This document shows, piece after piece, positions 16,313-24,745 of a DNA stretch of 42,328 bases. The notes under the pieces were generated by a model, which searched no databases, was not told where the DNA came from, and worked only from the letters and a program-made list of their open reading frames with translations. The DNA is from Parvibaculum sp049671045. GTDB lineage: Bacteria; Pseudomonadota; Alphaproteobacteria; Parvibaculales; Parvibaculaceae. Positions within the stretch are counted from its first letter, which is position 1; each line of letters opens with the position of its first letter. The stretch covers positions 1-42,328 of the forward strand of contig NZ_JBATUH010000123.1 of the NCBI RefSeq assembly GCF_049671045.1, written 5' to 3'. A program made the translations under genes and the position numbers.

Positions 16313-16348
16313 ATGGACGAAAATCTGGGGATAACCCGTTTCGTCCGT
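16313..16348 (+). terminator. Hairpin at the end of the catabolic operon
   Basis: ATGGACGAAA (16313-16322) pairs with TTTCGTCCGT (16339-16348), allowing one T-G wobble. Inside, GGG and CCC form a second small stem around GATAA. It lies 33 bases after the kinase stop and before the promoter region of the macroglobulin gene. No T-run follows directly. Confidence 0.5.
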
Positions 16349-16487
16349 CCCCGGTGTCATATCCCCGCCGCTTTTTTCCCACTTAGTCTTCGCGGTCGCA
16401 TGTGGCGAGCGAGGCCGTCCGCCTGTCATGAGGCGGCGGCCGCATGCTATGCTCGGCACATTCGAGGAGTTCAGCGAAGGCTCATCC

Positions 16488-19400
16488 ATGCATCTGATCC
16501 CCCGGCTCTCCCTGCTCGCCCTTATCCTTTCCATTGCGCTCATCCTCTCGCCCGATCCGGCGGGCATGGCGGCGCAGGCGGCCGAGGGCAATCTCGCCGT
16601 CGCCCGCATCACGCCCTCGGGCGAGGATGTGCCCGCCGAGCGGCAGATCGTCATCGAGTTCGACCGGCCCGTCGTGCCGCTCGGGCGCATGGAGCGGACG
16701 GCGGCGGAAATTCCCGTCGAGATCGAGCCGAAGCTCAATTGCGAGTGGCGCTGGCTCAATGAAAGCGCGCTCGCATGCGAACTCAGGGAAGCGGATGCGC
16801 TGAAGGCCTCGACCCGCTACCGCATGACGGTCAATCCGGGGATCAAGGCCGAGGATGGAACGACGCTGGCCGGGCCGTTCCAGCACGAATTCGTGACCAT
16901 GCGCGTGGCGCTCGACCGGGCCGAGTTCTCCGAATGGGCGGGGCCAGGCGCACCGGCGATCCTCGTCACCTTCAACCAGCCGGTGCGCCGCGACACGGTG
17001 GTGAACCGCCTCGAATTCTCATGGAAGGGCGACAGGGCGGGCACGCGCGCGGTGCACGCCTCGGAAGGGCCGGATTGGTCGAAGGCGCCGGACGATGCGC
17101 TGGTAAAGGTGGAGCGCGAGCCGGGAATAGCCGGCTTCTTCCGGCGGCTTCTCGCTTACCTCCCGTGGTTCCGGCCGGAATCCGTTCCGGGAACGGAGGA
17201 ATGGGCGCGCCGCACATGGCTGGTGACGCCGAAAGCGCCGCTGCCGCTCGACACCGAGGCCGAACTCGTCATGCATCCGGGGCTCGTTTCGGGCCTTGGG
17301 CCGGAGCGCAGCGTCATCGACCAGACGGTGCAGGCCTTCGCGACCTTCGGAGACTTCCGCTTTGCCGGGTTGAAATGCACGCGCAACGATGGCAGCAAAC
17401 TCGTCATCAGGCCGGACGAGGCGAACCCGCCAGCGGGCGCCTGCGGCCCGTGGAATCTCGTCCGGCTGCTTTTCACCTCGCCGGTGCGCGCGAAGGAGAT
17501 CCGCGATCACGTCCAGCTCTCGCCCGAACTGCCGAAAGCCGATGCCGAGAGCGATCCCTGGGCCAATGTCGATCCCGAGCAGACGGACGGCTATTACAAC
17601 TGGAAGGGGCGCCAGAAGGGCGACGAATATTCGGCGCGTTTCCCGGTCTATCTGCGCTCGGACCGCGATTACGAAGCGACGCTGAAACCCGGCGACACAG
17701 GCATGATCGTCGATATTTTCGGCCGCAAGCTTGAGGGACCGCTTTCGGTCCGCTGGCGGATGGACAACCGGCCGCCGAATTTCGAGCTGCCGAACGGCAT
17801 TGCAGTGCTGGAAAAGGGCATCGACAGCGAAGTGCCGCTCTACGTCAACAACCTGACGAGCCGCGACTTCACCTATTCGCGCCTGCGCGTGGGCGGCATC
17901 GAGAACGGTCTTGCCGCGAGCGAGAAGCTCGATCCGATCCGCAACGTGCAATATGCGGTTCCCTTCGGCGTGCGTGAGATGCTGGAAGGGCGCTCCGGCG
18001 CCATTCTCGGCAAGCTCTCGACGACGCCGAAGCTGCCATATGAAAAGCCCGGCCTTCTCTTCGCGCAGGTGACGCCCTTCAGCGTTCATGTGAAGGTCGG
18101 CCATTTCAACACGCTGGTCTGGGTCGCAGATCTTGCGACGGCCGCGCCGGTGGCGGGCGCGCGCGTGCTGAGCTACCGCGACCCTGCGCTGAGCGCCGCC
18201 GTATGCGAAGGCACGGCGCCGGCCAAATGGAACGAGCCGGAGCGCGTGGAGGCCATGGCGACGACCGACGAGAATGGCCTTGCGGTTCTCCCCGGCGTCG
18301 CGCAGGAGCCGGGCGTCTATCAGTCGGTCTGCGACAAGGCGCTGACGGTACGCGTCGAGAAGGGCGACGATCTCGCGATCCTGCCGATCAACTATCAGTT
18401 CGAGGCCGATACCTATCGCGCTTCCGGCGAGCAGGTGTGGCCGATGGAAATGTCCGCGCAGGAGCATATGCGCGTCTGGGGCACGACGGCGCAAGGCGTC
18501 TATCGCGCGGGCGATGCCATTCAGTACAAGATATTCGTTCGTGGGCAGAGCAATGAAGGGCTTGTGGCGGCGCCGCCGTCGATCTATCGCCTCCAGCTCG
18601 TCGATCCGACCGGCAAGGTCGTGGCGGACATCAGGAAGATCGCACTCAGCGAATTCGGCGCCACCGACGGCACTGTGACCGTGCCGAAGACCGGCGCGGT
18701 CGGCTGGTACAAGTTTCGCCTGCTTCAGAAGCTGAACGCCAATGCGAAGGAGGAGACAGACGGATCGGAGGACGGCAGCGGAACGGACGCAACGGCCGAA
18801 GGCGCGCTTCCTTCCGGCTGGTTTGCCTGGAAGGCGATGCAGGTGCTCGTCAGCGATTTCACGCCTGCATCCTTCCGCGTGACCACGAGCGTCAATGGCA
18901 AGGTGTTCGGGCCCTCCGCGCCGGTCGAGGTGGAGGGCAAGGCCGAGCTTCACTCGGGCGGGCCCTATACGAATGCGACCGCGCGCATCACGGCGATGTT
19001 CGCACCGCGCCCCATGTCTTCGGCGCATCCCGTTGCGGCGGGCTTCGATTTCTCGCGCAGCGATCTCGAAACCTCGAGCTACGAAAGGATGATCGCCCAG
19101 ATCGAACAGCCGCTCGACGCCGAGGGCATTGCGAAAACCACGATCGCGATTCCCGATCAGGGCAACGACGTTTACGGCGACCTCACCTTCGAGGCCGCCG
19201 TCATGGACGATCGCGGCAAGAACGTCGCCAATGCGGTGGAGGCGACCTTCGCCGCGACGGACCGCTTCGTCGGCCTGAAGCCGAAGGAGTGGCTCTATCA
19301 GGCAGGCAAGCCCGCGACCTACGGCTACATCGTCGTCGATGAGAACGGGACGCCGGTGAAGGGCGCATCGGTCGATCTCAAGATCGAACTGAAGAAGGTG

Positions 19401-22400
19401 ACCGCCGCGCGGGTGAAGTCCGCGGGCAACGCCTATCAGACCGTGTACAATACGAGCTGGGAGAAAGTAGGCGACTGCCGGGGAACGCCGGAGGCCGCGC
19501 CCGCCGAATGCAGCGTCACGCCGAAGGAAGCGGGCGAATATCGCATCACCGCGACGGTCAAGGGCACAAAGGGCAAGTCGCATATCGCCGCCAGTGACTT
19601 CTGGGTGGTGGGCGCCGACGTGGTGCTCTGGGACGGCGGGCCGGACACGGCATTGCAGATGTTTCCCGAGAAGCCGTCCTACAAGGTCGGCGAGACGGCG
19701 CGCTATCTCATCAAGAATTCCTATCCGAACGCGAAGGCGCTCATCACCGTCGAGCGCTATGGCGTCATCGACCGCTTCGTCGAGACTTTCACCACCTCGA
19801 CGCCCATCGTCGAAATTCCGGTGAAACCGGAATATGCGCCCGGCTTTTATGTCTCGGTCATTCTCATGAGTCCGCGCGTCGACAAGCCGCTCGGCGAGAA
19901 CATGGTCGATCTCGGCAAGCCCGCCTTCCGCATGGGCTATGTCGCCGTGCCGGTCGTCGATCCCTACAACCTTCTTTCGGTGAAGGCGACGGCCGAGCGG
20001 GCGGACTACAGGCCCGGCGAAAAGGTCAAGGTCGCGCTTCATGCAGCGCCCCTGCATGAAGCGAAGAAGGAGCCGATCGAACTCGCTGTCGCCGTGCTCG
20101 ATCAGGCGGTCTTCGACCTCGTGACCGGCGGCAAGGCGTATTTCGATCCTTACAAGGGCCTTTACCGTCTCGATGGGCTCGACGTGCGCAACTACAACCT
20201 GCTGCTCAAGCTCGTCGGCCGGCAGAAATTCGAAAAGAAGGGCGCCAATCCCGGCGGCGATGGCGGTACGGACTTCAAGTTCCGCGAAGATTCGAAATAT
20301 GTCGCCTATTGGAACCCCTCGGTCCTGCCGGATGCAAACGGCAATGCGAGCGTCGAATTCGATGCGCCCGACAATCTGACGGGCTGGCGCGTTCTCGTCA
20401 TCGGCGCGACGCCGACCGATCGCGTCGGCCTTGGCGAAGGCGACTTCAAGGTGAACCGGCCGACGGAAATCCGCCCGGTGATGCCGAACCAGGTGATGGA
20501 GGAGGACAAATTCTCCGCCGGGTTCAGCGTCATGAACCGGACGGACAAGAAGCGGAAGATCGCCATCGAGATCGCGGTGAACGGCACGCTCGAAGGCGAG
20601 GTGCCGCAGAGCCTGAAACGTGAGGTCGAGCTCGATCCCTATCAGCGGACGACTGTTTTCATGCCGCTGGCGGCGGGCCGCGTCGCGTTGAAACGCAATG
20701 TGGGGAAGGGTGAGATCGGATTCAGAGTTACGGCGGGAGACGAAACCGACCGCGATGCCTATGCCTATGCGCTGCCCGTCGGGAAACGGAACGGCCTTGT
20801 CACCGCCGCGCTCTACGGCACGACGGACAAGGACGATGTGACCGTGCCGGTCGCCTTCCCCAAGGCGATGAGGCCCGATGCGGGCGATCTGTCCGTCATA
20901 TTGAGCCCGACGGTCGTGACCGATGTCGCGGGCGCCTTCCGCTTCATCGCCGACTATCCCTTCTTCTGCTGGGAGCAGCGGGTGACGAAGGCGGTGATGG
21001 CGGCGAACTATGCCGCGCTCGAAAACTATCTGCCCGCCGACATGAAATGGCAGGACGCGGCGAATGTGCTGAAGGAGATGGTGGCGAGCGCCGCCGACTA
21101 TCAGGCGCCGAATGGTGGCATGGCCTATTGGGTGCCCTCCAGTGAGCGCGCCGATCCCTATCTCTCCGCCTATACGGCGCTTGCCTTTGGCTGGCTCAGG
21201 CAGCGCGGCGTCGAGATACCCGAGGCGGTGGATGCGAAGCTCCAGGACTATCTGGGCGAGTTCCTGCGGAAGGATTTGGCGCCGAAATATTATTCGCAGA
21301 ACATGACGGCCTCGGTGCGCGCGGTTGCGCTCGCGGCGCTCGCCCAGCGCGGCAAGGTGACGGAGAGGGACATCGAGCGGCTGCGACCGCATTTCAAGAC
21401 GATGGGGCTCTTCGGCAATGCAATGGCGCTGCAGGCGGCGCTGTCGCTCGGCGATGCGAATGGCGGCAAACTTTCGGACGAGCTTGCCGAAATCATTCTG
21501 GCCCATTCGAACCAGACATCCGGCAAGTTCCTTTTCAGCGAGGAGACGGGCGAAGGCTTCAACCGGATCCTCTCGACGCCGATGCGCGACAATTGCGCGA
21601 TCCTTTCGAGCCTCGTCGCCTATGGAAGACAGGAGGACCAGAAGGGTCGCATCGAGAACATGGCGTTCAAGCTCGTGCGCGCCATTTCGCAGGAGCAGAA
21701 GTCGCAGGGCTATTGGGCGAATACGCAGGAGAATATGTTCTGCACCAATGCACTCATCGACTATGCCTCGGCCTATGAGCGCGTCGCGCCCGATATCAAG
21801 GCGACGGTGACGCTCGATGGCGAGCCGATGGGGAGCGCCGAGCTGAAGGGCGTCAAGTCGGCGCCCGCGACGCTGACACACGAAATCGGCGCGAGCGACC
21901 CTGGCCGCGAGGCGAAGGTCGGGATCGCCCGCGAGGGCGATGGGCGTCTCTATTATGCGACGCGGCTTTCTTACGCGCCGACAGACATCTCGTCTTCGGC
22001 CGTCAATAGCGGCATCGAGGTGCGGCGCGAATATAGCGTCGAGCGCAACGGCAAATGGGAACTGCTCGGCGACAAGGCGGAAATCGCGCGCGGCGAGCTT
22101 GTGCGCGTCGATCTCTATCTGTCGCTGCCCGCGGCGCGCGCCTTTGTCGTCGTCAACGATCCGGTGCCGGGCGGGCTCGAACCCGTCAACCGCGATCTCG
22201 CCACGGCCTCGCGCGTCGATGCGGCGAAAGCTGAAATCCAGCGGCCCGAAGGAAGCTGGTGGAACCGCTACAAGGACTGGATCGAATATGCTGCGAGTTA
22301 CTGGTCCTTCTATCATCAGGAATTGCGCCATGACAGCGTGCGCTTCTATTCGGATTATCTCGACGCCGGCAATTACCATCTGAGCTATGTGGCGCAGGCG

Positions 22401-22511
22401 ATCGCGGCCGGCGATTTCCAGCGTCCGGGCGTAAAGGCCGAAGAGCTTTATGATCCGGAAGTCTATGGCCTCGGCGTGCCGGGAAGTCTGCTGGTGAAGG
22501 AGAAGCCGTAA
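16488..22511 (+). CDS. Bacterial alpha-2-macroglobulin family protein with CxEQ thioester (YfhM-like)
   Basis: A 2007-residue periplasmic protein, longer than E. coli YfhM (about 1650). Bacterial alpha-2-macroglobulins trap proteases through a bait region and a reactive thioester and are thought to guard the periplasm when the wall is breached. A signal peptide occupies roughly residues 1-32, but there is no lipobox Cys, unlike the lipoprotein YfhM. The thioester motif Cys-Trp-Glu-Gln is at residues 1494-1497. The MG2-type beta domains lie before it, and YWVPSSERADPYLSAYTALA belongs to the thioester helical domain. The start at 16488 was chosen because the signal peptide begins there; a longer in-frame start at 16428 is possible. 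The stop is three bases before the pbpC start. Confidence 0.92.
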   Translation: MHLIPRLSLLALILSIALILSPDPAGMAAQAAEGNLAVARITPSGEDVPAERQIVIEFDRPVVPLGRMERTAAEIPVEIEPKLNCEWRWLNESALACELREADALKASTRYRMTVNPGIKAEDGTTLAGPFQHEFVTMRVALDRAEFSEWAGPGAPAILVTFNQPVRRDTVVNRLEFSWKGDRAGTRAVHASEGPDWSKAPDDALVKVEREPGIAGFFRRLLAYLPWFRPESVPGTEEWARRTWLVTPKAPLPLDTEAELVMHPGLVSGLGPERSVIDQTVQAFATFGDFRFAGLKCTRNDGSKLVIRPDEANPPAGACGPWNLVRLLFTSPVRAKEIRDHVQLSPELPKADAESDPWANVDPEQTDGYYNWKGRQKGDEYSARFPVYLRSDRDYEATLKPGDTGMIVDIFGRKLEGPLSVRWRMDNRPPNFELPNGIAVLEKGIDSEVPLYVNNLTSRDFTYSRLRVGGIENGLAASEKLDPIRNVQYAVPFGVREMLEGRSGAILGKLSTTPKLPYEKPGLLFAQVTPFSVHVKVGHFNTLVWVADLATAAPVAGARVLSYRDPALSAAVCEGTAPAKWNEPERVEAMATTDENGLAVLPGVAQEPGVYQSVCDKALTVRVEKGDDLAILPINYQFEADTYRASGEQVWPMEMSAQEHMRVWGTTAQGVYRAGDAIQYKIFVRGQSNEGLVAAPPSIYRLQLVDPTGKVVADIRKIALSEFGATDGTVTVPKTGAVGWYKFRLLQKLNANAKEETDGSEDGSGTDATAEGALPSGWFAWKAMQVLVSDFTPASFRVTTSVNGKVFGPSAPVEVEGKAELHSGGPYTNATARITAMFAPRPMSSAHPVAAGFDFSRSDLETSSYERMIAQIEQPLDAEGIAKTTIAIPDQGNDVYGDLTFEAAVMDDRGKNVANAVEATFAATDRFVGLKPKEWLYQAGKPATYGYIVVDENGTPVKGASVDLKIELKKVTAARVKSAGNAYQTVYNTSWEKVGDCRGTPEAAPAECSVTPKEAGEYRITATVKGTKGKSHIAASDFWVVGADVVLWDGGPDTALQMFPEKPSYKVGETARYLIKNSYPNAKALITVERYGVIDRFVETFTTSTPIVEIPVKPEYAPGFYVSVILMSPRVDKPLGENMVDLGKPAFRMGYVAVPVVDPYNLLSVKATAERADYRPGEKVKVALHAAPLHEAKKEPIELAVAVLDQAVFDLVTGGKAYFDPYKGLYRLDGLDVRNYNLLLKLVGRQKFEKKGANPGGDGGTDFKFREDSKYVAYWNPSVLPDANGNASVEFDAPDNLTGWRVLVIGATPTDRVGLGEGDFKVNRPTEIRPVMPNQVMEEDKFSAGFSVMNRTDKKRKIAIEIAVNGTLEGEVPQSLKREVELDPYQRTTVFMPLAAGRVALKRNVGKGEIGFRVTAGDETDRDAYAYALPVGKRNGLVTAALYGTTDKDDVTVPVAFPKAMRPDAGDLSVILSPTVVTDVAGAFRFIADYPFFCWEQRVTKAVMAANYAALENYLPADMKWQDAANVLKEMVASAADYQAPNGGMAYWVPSSERADPYLSAYTALAFGWLRQRGVEIPEAVDAKLQDYLGEFLRKDLAPKYYSQNMTASVRAVALAALAQRGKVTERDIERLRPHFKTMGLFGNAMALQAALSLGDANGGKLSDELAEIILAHSNQTSGKFLFSEETGEGFNRILSTPMRDNCAILSSLVAYGRQEDQKGRIENMAFKLVRAISQEQKSQGYWANTQENMFCTNALIDYASAYERVAPDIKATVTLDGEPMGSAELKGVKSAPATLTHEIGASDPGREAKVGIAREGDGRLYYATRLSYAPTDISSSAVNSGIEVRREYSVERNGKWELLGDKAEIARGELVRVDLYLSLPAARAFVVVNDPVPGGLEPVNRDLATASRVDAAKAEIQRPEGSWWNRYKDWIEYAASYWSFYHQELRHDSVRFYSDYLDAGNYHLSYVAQAIAAGDFQRPGVKAEELYDPEVYGLGVPGSLLVKEKP

Positions 22512-22514
22512 GCC

Positions 22515-24737
22515 ATGAGCTGGCTCGTCTGGAGCTGGACAAATCTCGAATGGACGCCTCCAAGACCTAATGAGTGGTCATGGCGGCGCTGGGCGGGCTT
22601 CGGCATGGGAATGCTCGTGGCGGCGCTCGCCGTGGCGACATGGGCGGGGCTTGCCGACGAGCGCGCCCTGACGCTCGGCCCCCGCGTCGCGGCCAACATC
22701 CTGCTCGACCGGCACGGGAAAATACTGACCGAGGAGGCAGGCGACTGGAACATCCAGAACCAGGTGCCGCTCTATCGCGTGCCGAGGCGGATGCAGGAGG
22801 CGGTACTCGTCGCCGAGGATCGCCGCTTCCACGAGCATCGCGGCGTGGACTGGCTGGCGCGCGCGCATGGGCTCTGGCAGGGCTTGCACTCCGGCCGCAA
22901 CGTGCGCGGCGCGAGCACCATCACCGAGCAGGTGGTGCGCATGATCGTGCCGAGGCCGCGCACGCTCTGGTCGAAATGGCTCGAAGGGTTCGACGCGCGA
23001 AGGCTCGAGGCGCGCTACAGGAAGGCGGACATTCTGGAGTTCTATCTGAACCAGGTGCCCTATGCCGCGAACCGGCGCGGCGTCGCCAATGCGGCGCGTT
23101 ACTATTTCAACCGCGACCTCGATACGCTCGATACGCGCGAGATGATCGCGCTGGCAATCCTGCCGCGCGCGCCTTCGGGCCTCGATCCCTATCGCGGCGG
23201 TGCGAAAATCCTCGACCGCCGCAGCATTCGCCTTGCCACCGCCATGCGACGCGCGGGCGTTCTGCCAGCCAGCGAGTGGGAGCGGGTGATCGACGCAAAT
23301 CTCGATCTGCAATCGCCGCCGCGACGCTCCGCCATCGGACATTTTCGCAATTATGTCGAGCGGCAGCTTAAAGCTGATGCGCCGGCAGCGGCGGGTCCGC
23401 GCCGCGTGGCGACGACGCTCGATGCGGGCCTCGTCGAATTCGCGCAGGACCTGCTCGACCAGCGGCTGGCGAGCCTTGCGCCGCGCCGCGTCCATAATGG
23501 CGCGGTCCTTGTCGTCGATCACAGGAGCGGCGAAATTCTCGCCTGGGTCGTGGCGGGCGCCGACGCGGCGGGCGCAACGCCCGGCCGTTTTCTCGACGCC
23601 GTTCTCATTCCCCGCCAGCCGGGCTCGGCGCTCAAACCCTTTCTCTACGCCGCCGCCTTCGATGCGGGCTGGTCGCCGGCCGTGCGCATGGAGGATGCGC
23701 CATATTCGGAGGCCGTCGGGACGGGGCTTCATCGCTTCAACAATTACAGCCATCAATTCTATGGCGAGGTGAGCGTGCGCCAGGCGCTCGGCAATTCGCT
23801 TAACATTCCAGCAATTCACGCCGTGAACTTTGTCGGGCCGGACCGCTATCTCGATTTTCTGCGCTCGCTTGGCTTTGCAAGCCTGACGCGAACTGCGGGT
23901 TTCTACGGCGACGGGCTCGCGCTCGGCAATGGCGAGGTGTCGTTGCTGGAGCTCGTGCGCGGCTATGCGGCGCTTGCCAATGGCGGCGTGCCGGTGCCGC
24001 TCAGGGCCGTTGCGGATGCGCGGCCGACGCCGAAAGCTGCGCGCGTGATGAGCGCGGAGGCGGCGACGATGATCGGCAATGTGCTCTCCGACCCCTGGGC
24101 GCGCGTCATGGAGTTCGGCCGCTACTCGACGCTGAACCTGCCGGTGCAGACGGCGGTGAAGACCGGAACTTCGACGGACTATCGGGACGCCTGGTCTGTG
24201 GGCTTCGACAGCCGCTATGTCGTCGGTATCTGGATGGGCAATCTCGACCAGACGCCGACGGATGGCATCACAGGTTCGACGGGACCTGCGCTCGTGCTGC
24301 GCGGCCTCTTCGCCTATCTCAATCGCGACGGGAATACGAAGGCGCTGCCGCTCGCGGACGATCTCGTTCTGTCGGATAGTTGCGCCTATGGCCAGAGCGG
24401 CTGCGAACAGATTTTCGATTTCCATGCGAAGGGCGGTGCCCGCCTCGCGGCGGCGAGGGGAGAGGCGCCCGGCCCCTCCATTCTGAGCCCGACGCCCAAT
24501 CTGCGCCTTGCCTATGATCCGCGCCTGCCCGGCGACCGGCAGCTCTATCGCTTCGCGCTCGCGGGCGTGGACAGGCACGACGAGGTGACATGGCTCGTCA
24601 ATGGCGAGATCGCCGGCAAGAGCAGCGGTGGCGAATTCATGTGGCCCGTCAGGCGGGGGAGCTATGCGGTCGAAGCGCGGATCGAAACTCCGGGCGGGCC
24701 GCAAATGGTTGGCCCCGTCGCCTTCTCCGTGCGCTGA
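22515..24737 (+). CDS. pbpC: Penicillin-binding protein 1C (bifunctional glycosyltransferase/transpeptidase)
   Basis: A 740-residue class A penicillin-binding protein that polymerises glycan strands in the periplasm. One membrane anchor lies near residues 26-46. The glycosyltransferase domain has catalytic Glu101 in VAEDRRFHEHRGVDW and the GASTITEQVVRM block. The transpeptidase domain has S371-A-L-K (SxxK), the NSLN triad and KTGTS from Lys549. The C-terminal stretch (about 650-740) is the immunoglobulin-like BiPBP_C domain found in PBP1C. It starts three bases after the macroglobulin stop; this pairing is conserved widely in proteobacteria and suggests joint defence or repair of the wall. 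Confidence 0.95.
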   Translation: MSWLVWSWTNLEWTPPRPNEWSWRRWAGFGMGMLVAALAVATWAGLADERALTLGPRVAANILLDRHGKILTEEAGDWNIQNQVPLYRVPRRMQEAVLVAEDRRFHEHRGVDWLARAHGLWQGLHSGRNVRGASTITEQVVRMIVPRPRTLWSKWLEGFDARRLEARYRKADILEFYLNQVPYAANRRGVANAARYYFNRDLDTLDTREMIALAILPRAPSGLDPYRGGAKILDRRSIRLATAMRRAGVLPASEWERVIDANLDLQSPPRRSAIGHFRNYVERQLKADAPAAAGPRRVATTLDAGLVEFAQDLLDQRLASLAPRRVHNGAVLVVDHRSGEILAWVVAGADAAGATPGRFLDAVLIPRQPGSALKPFLYAAAFDAGWSPAVRMEDAPYSEAVGTGLHRFNNYSHQFYGEVSVRQALGNSLNIPAIHAVNFVGPDRYLDFLRSLGFASLTRTAGFYGDGLALGNGEVSLLELVRGYAALANGGVPVPLRAVADARPTPKAARVMSAEAATMIGNVLSDPWARVMEFGRYSTLNLPVQTAVKTGTSTDYRDAWSVGFDSRYVVGIWMGNLDQTPTDGITGSTGPALVLRGLFAYLNRDGNTKALPLADDLVLSDSCAYGQSGCEQIFDFHAKGGARLAAARGEAPGPSILSPTPNLRLAYDPRLPGDRQLYRFALAGVDRHDEVTWLVNGEIAGKSSGGEFMWPVRRGSYAVEARIETPGGPQMVGPVAFSVR

Positions 24738-24745
24738 GGCGAATT

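Noticed and set aside
17019..22379. A 1786-codon open frame on the minus strand, opposite the macroglobulin gene
   Set aside because: It follows the GC-rich third-codon pattern of the real gene, its translation is His/Arg/Asp-rich without domains, and the plus-strand protein is unmistakable. It is a shadow.
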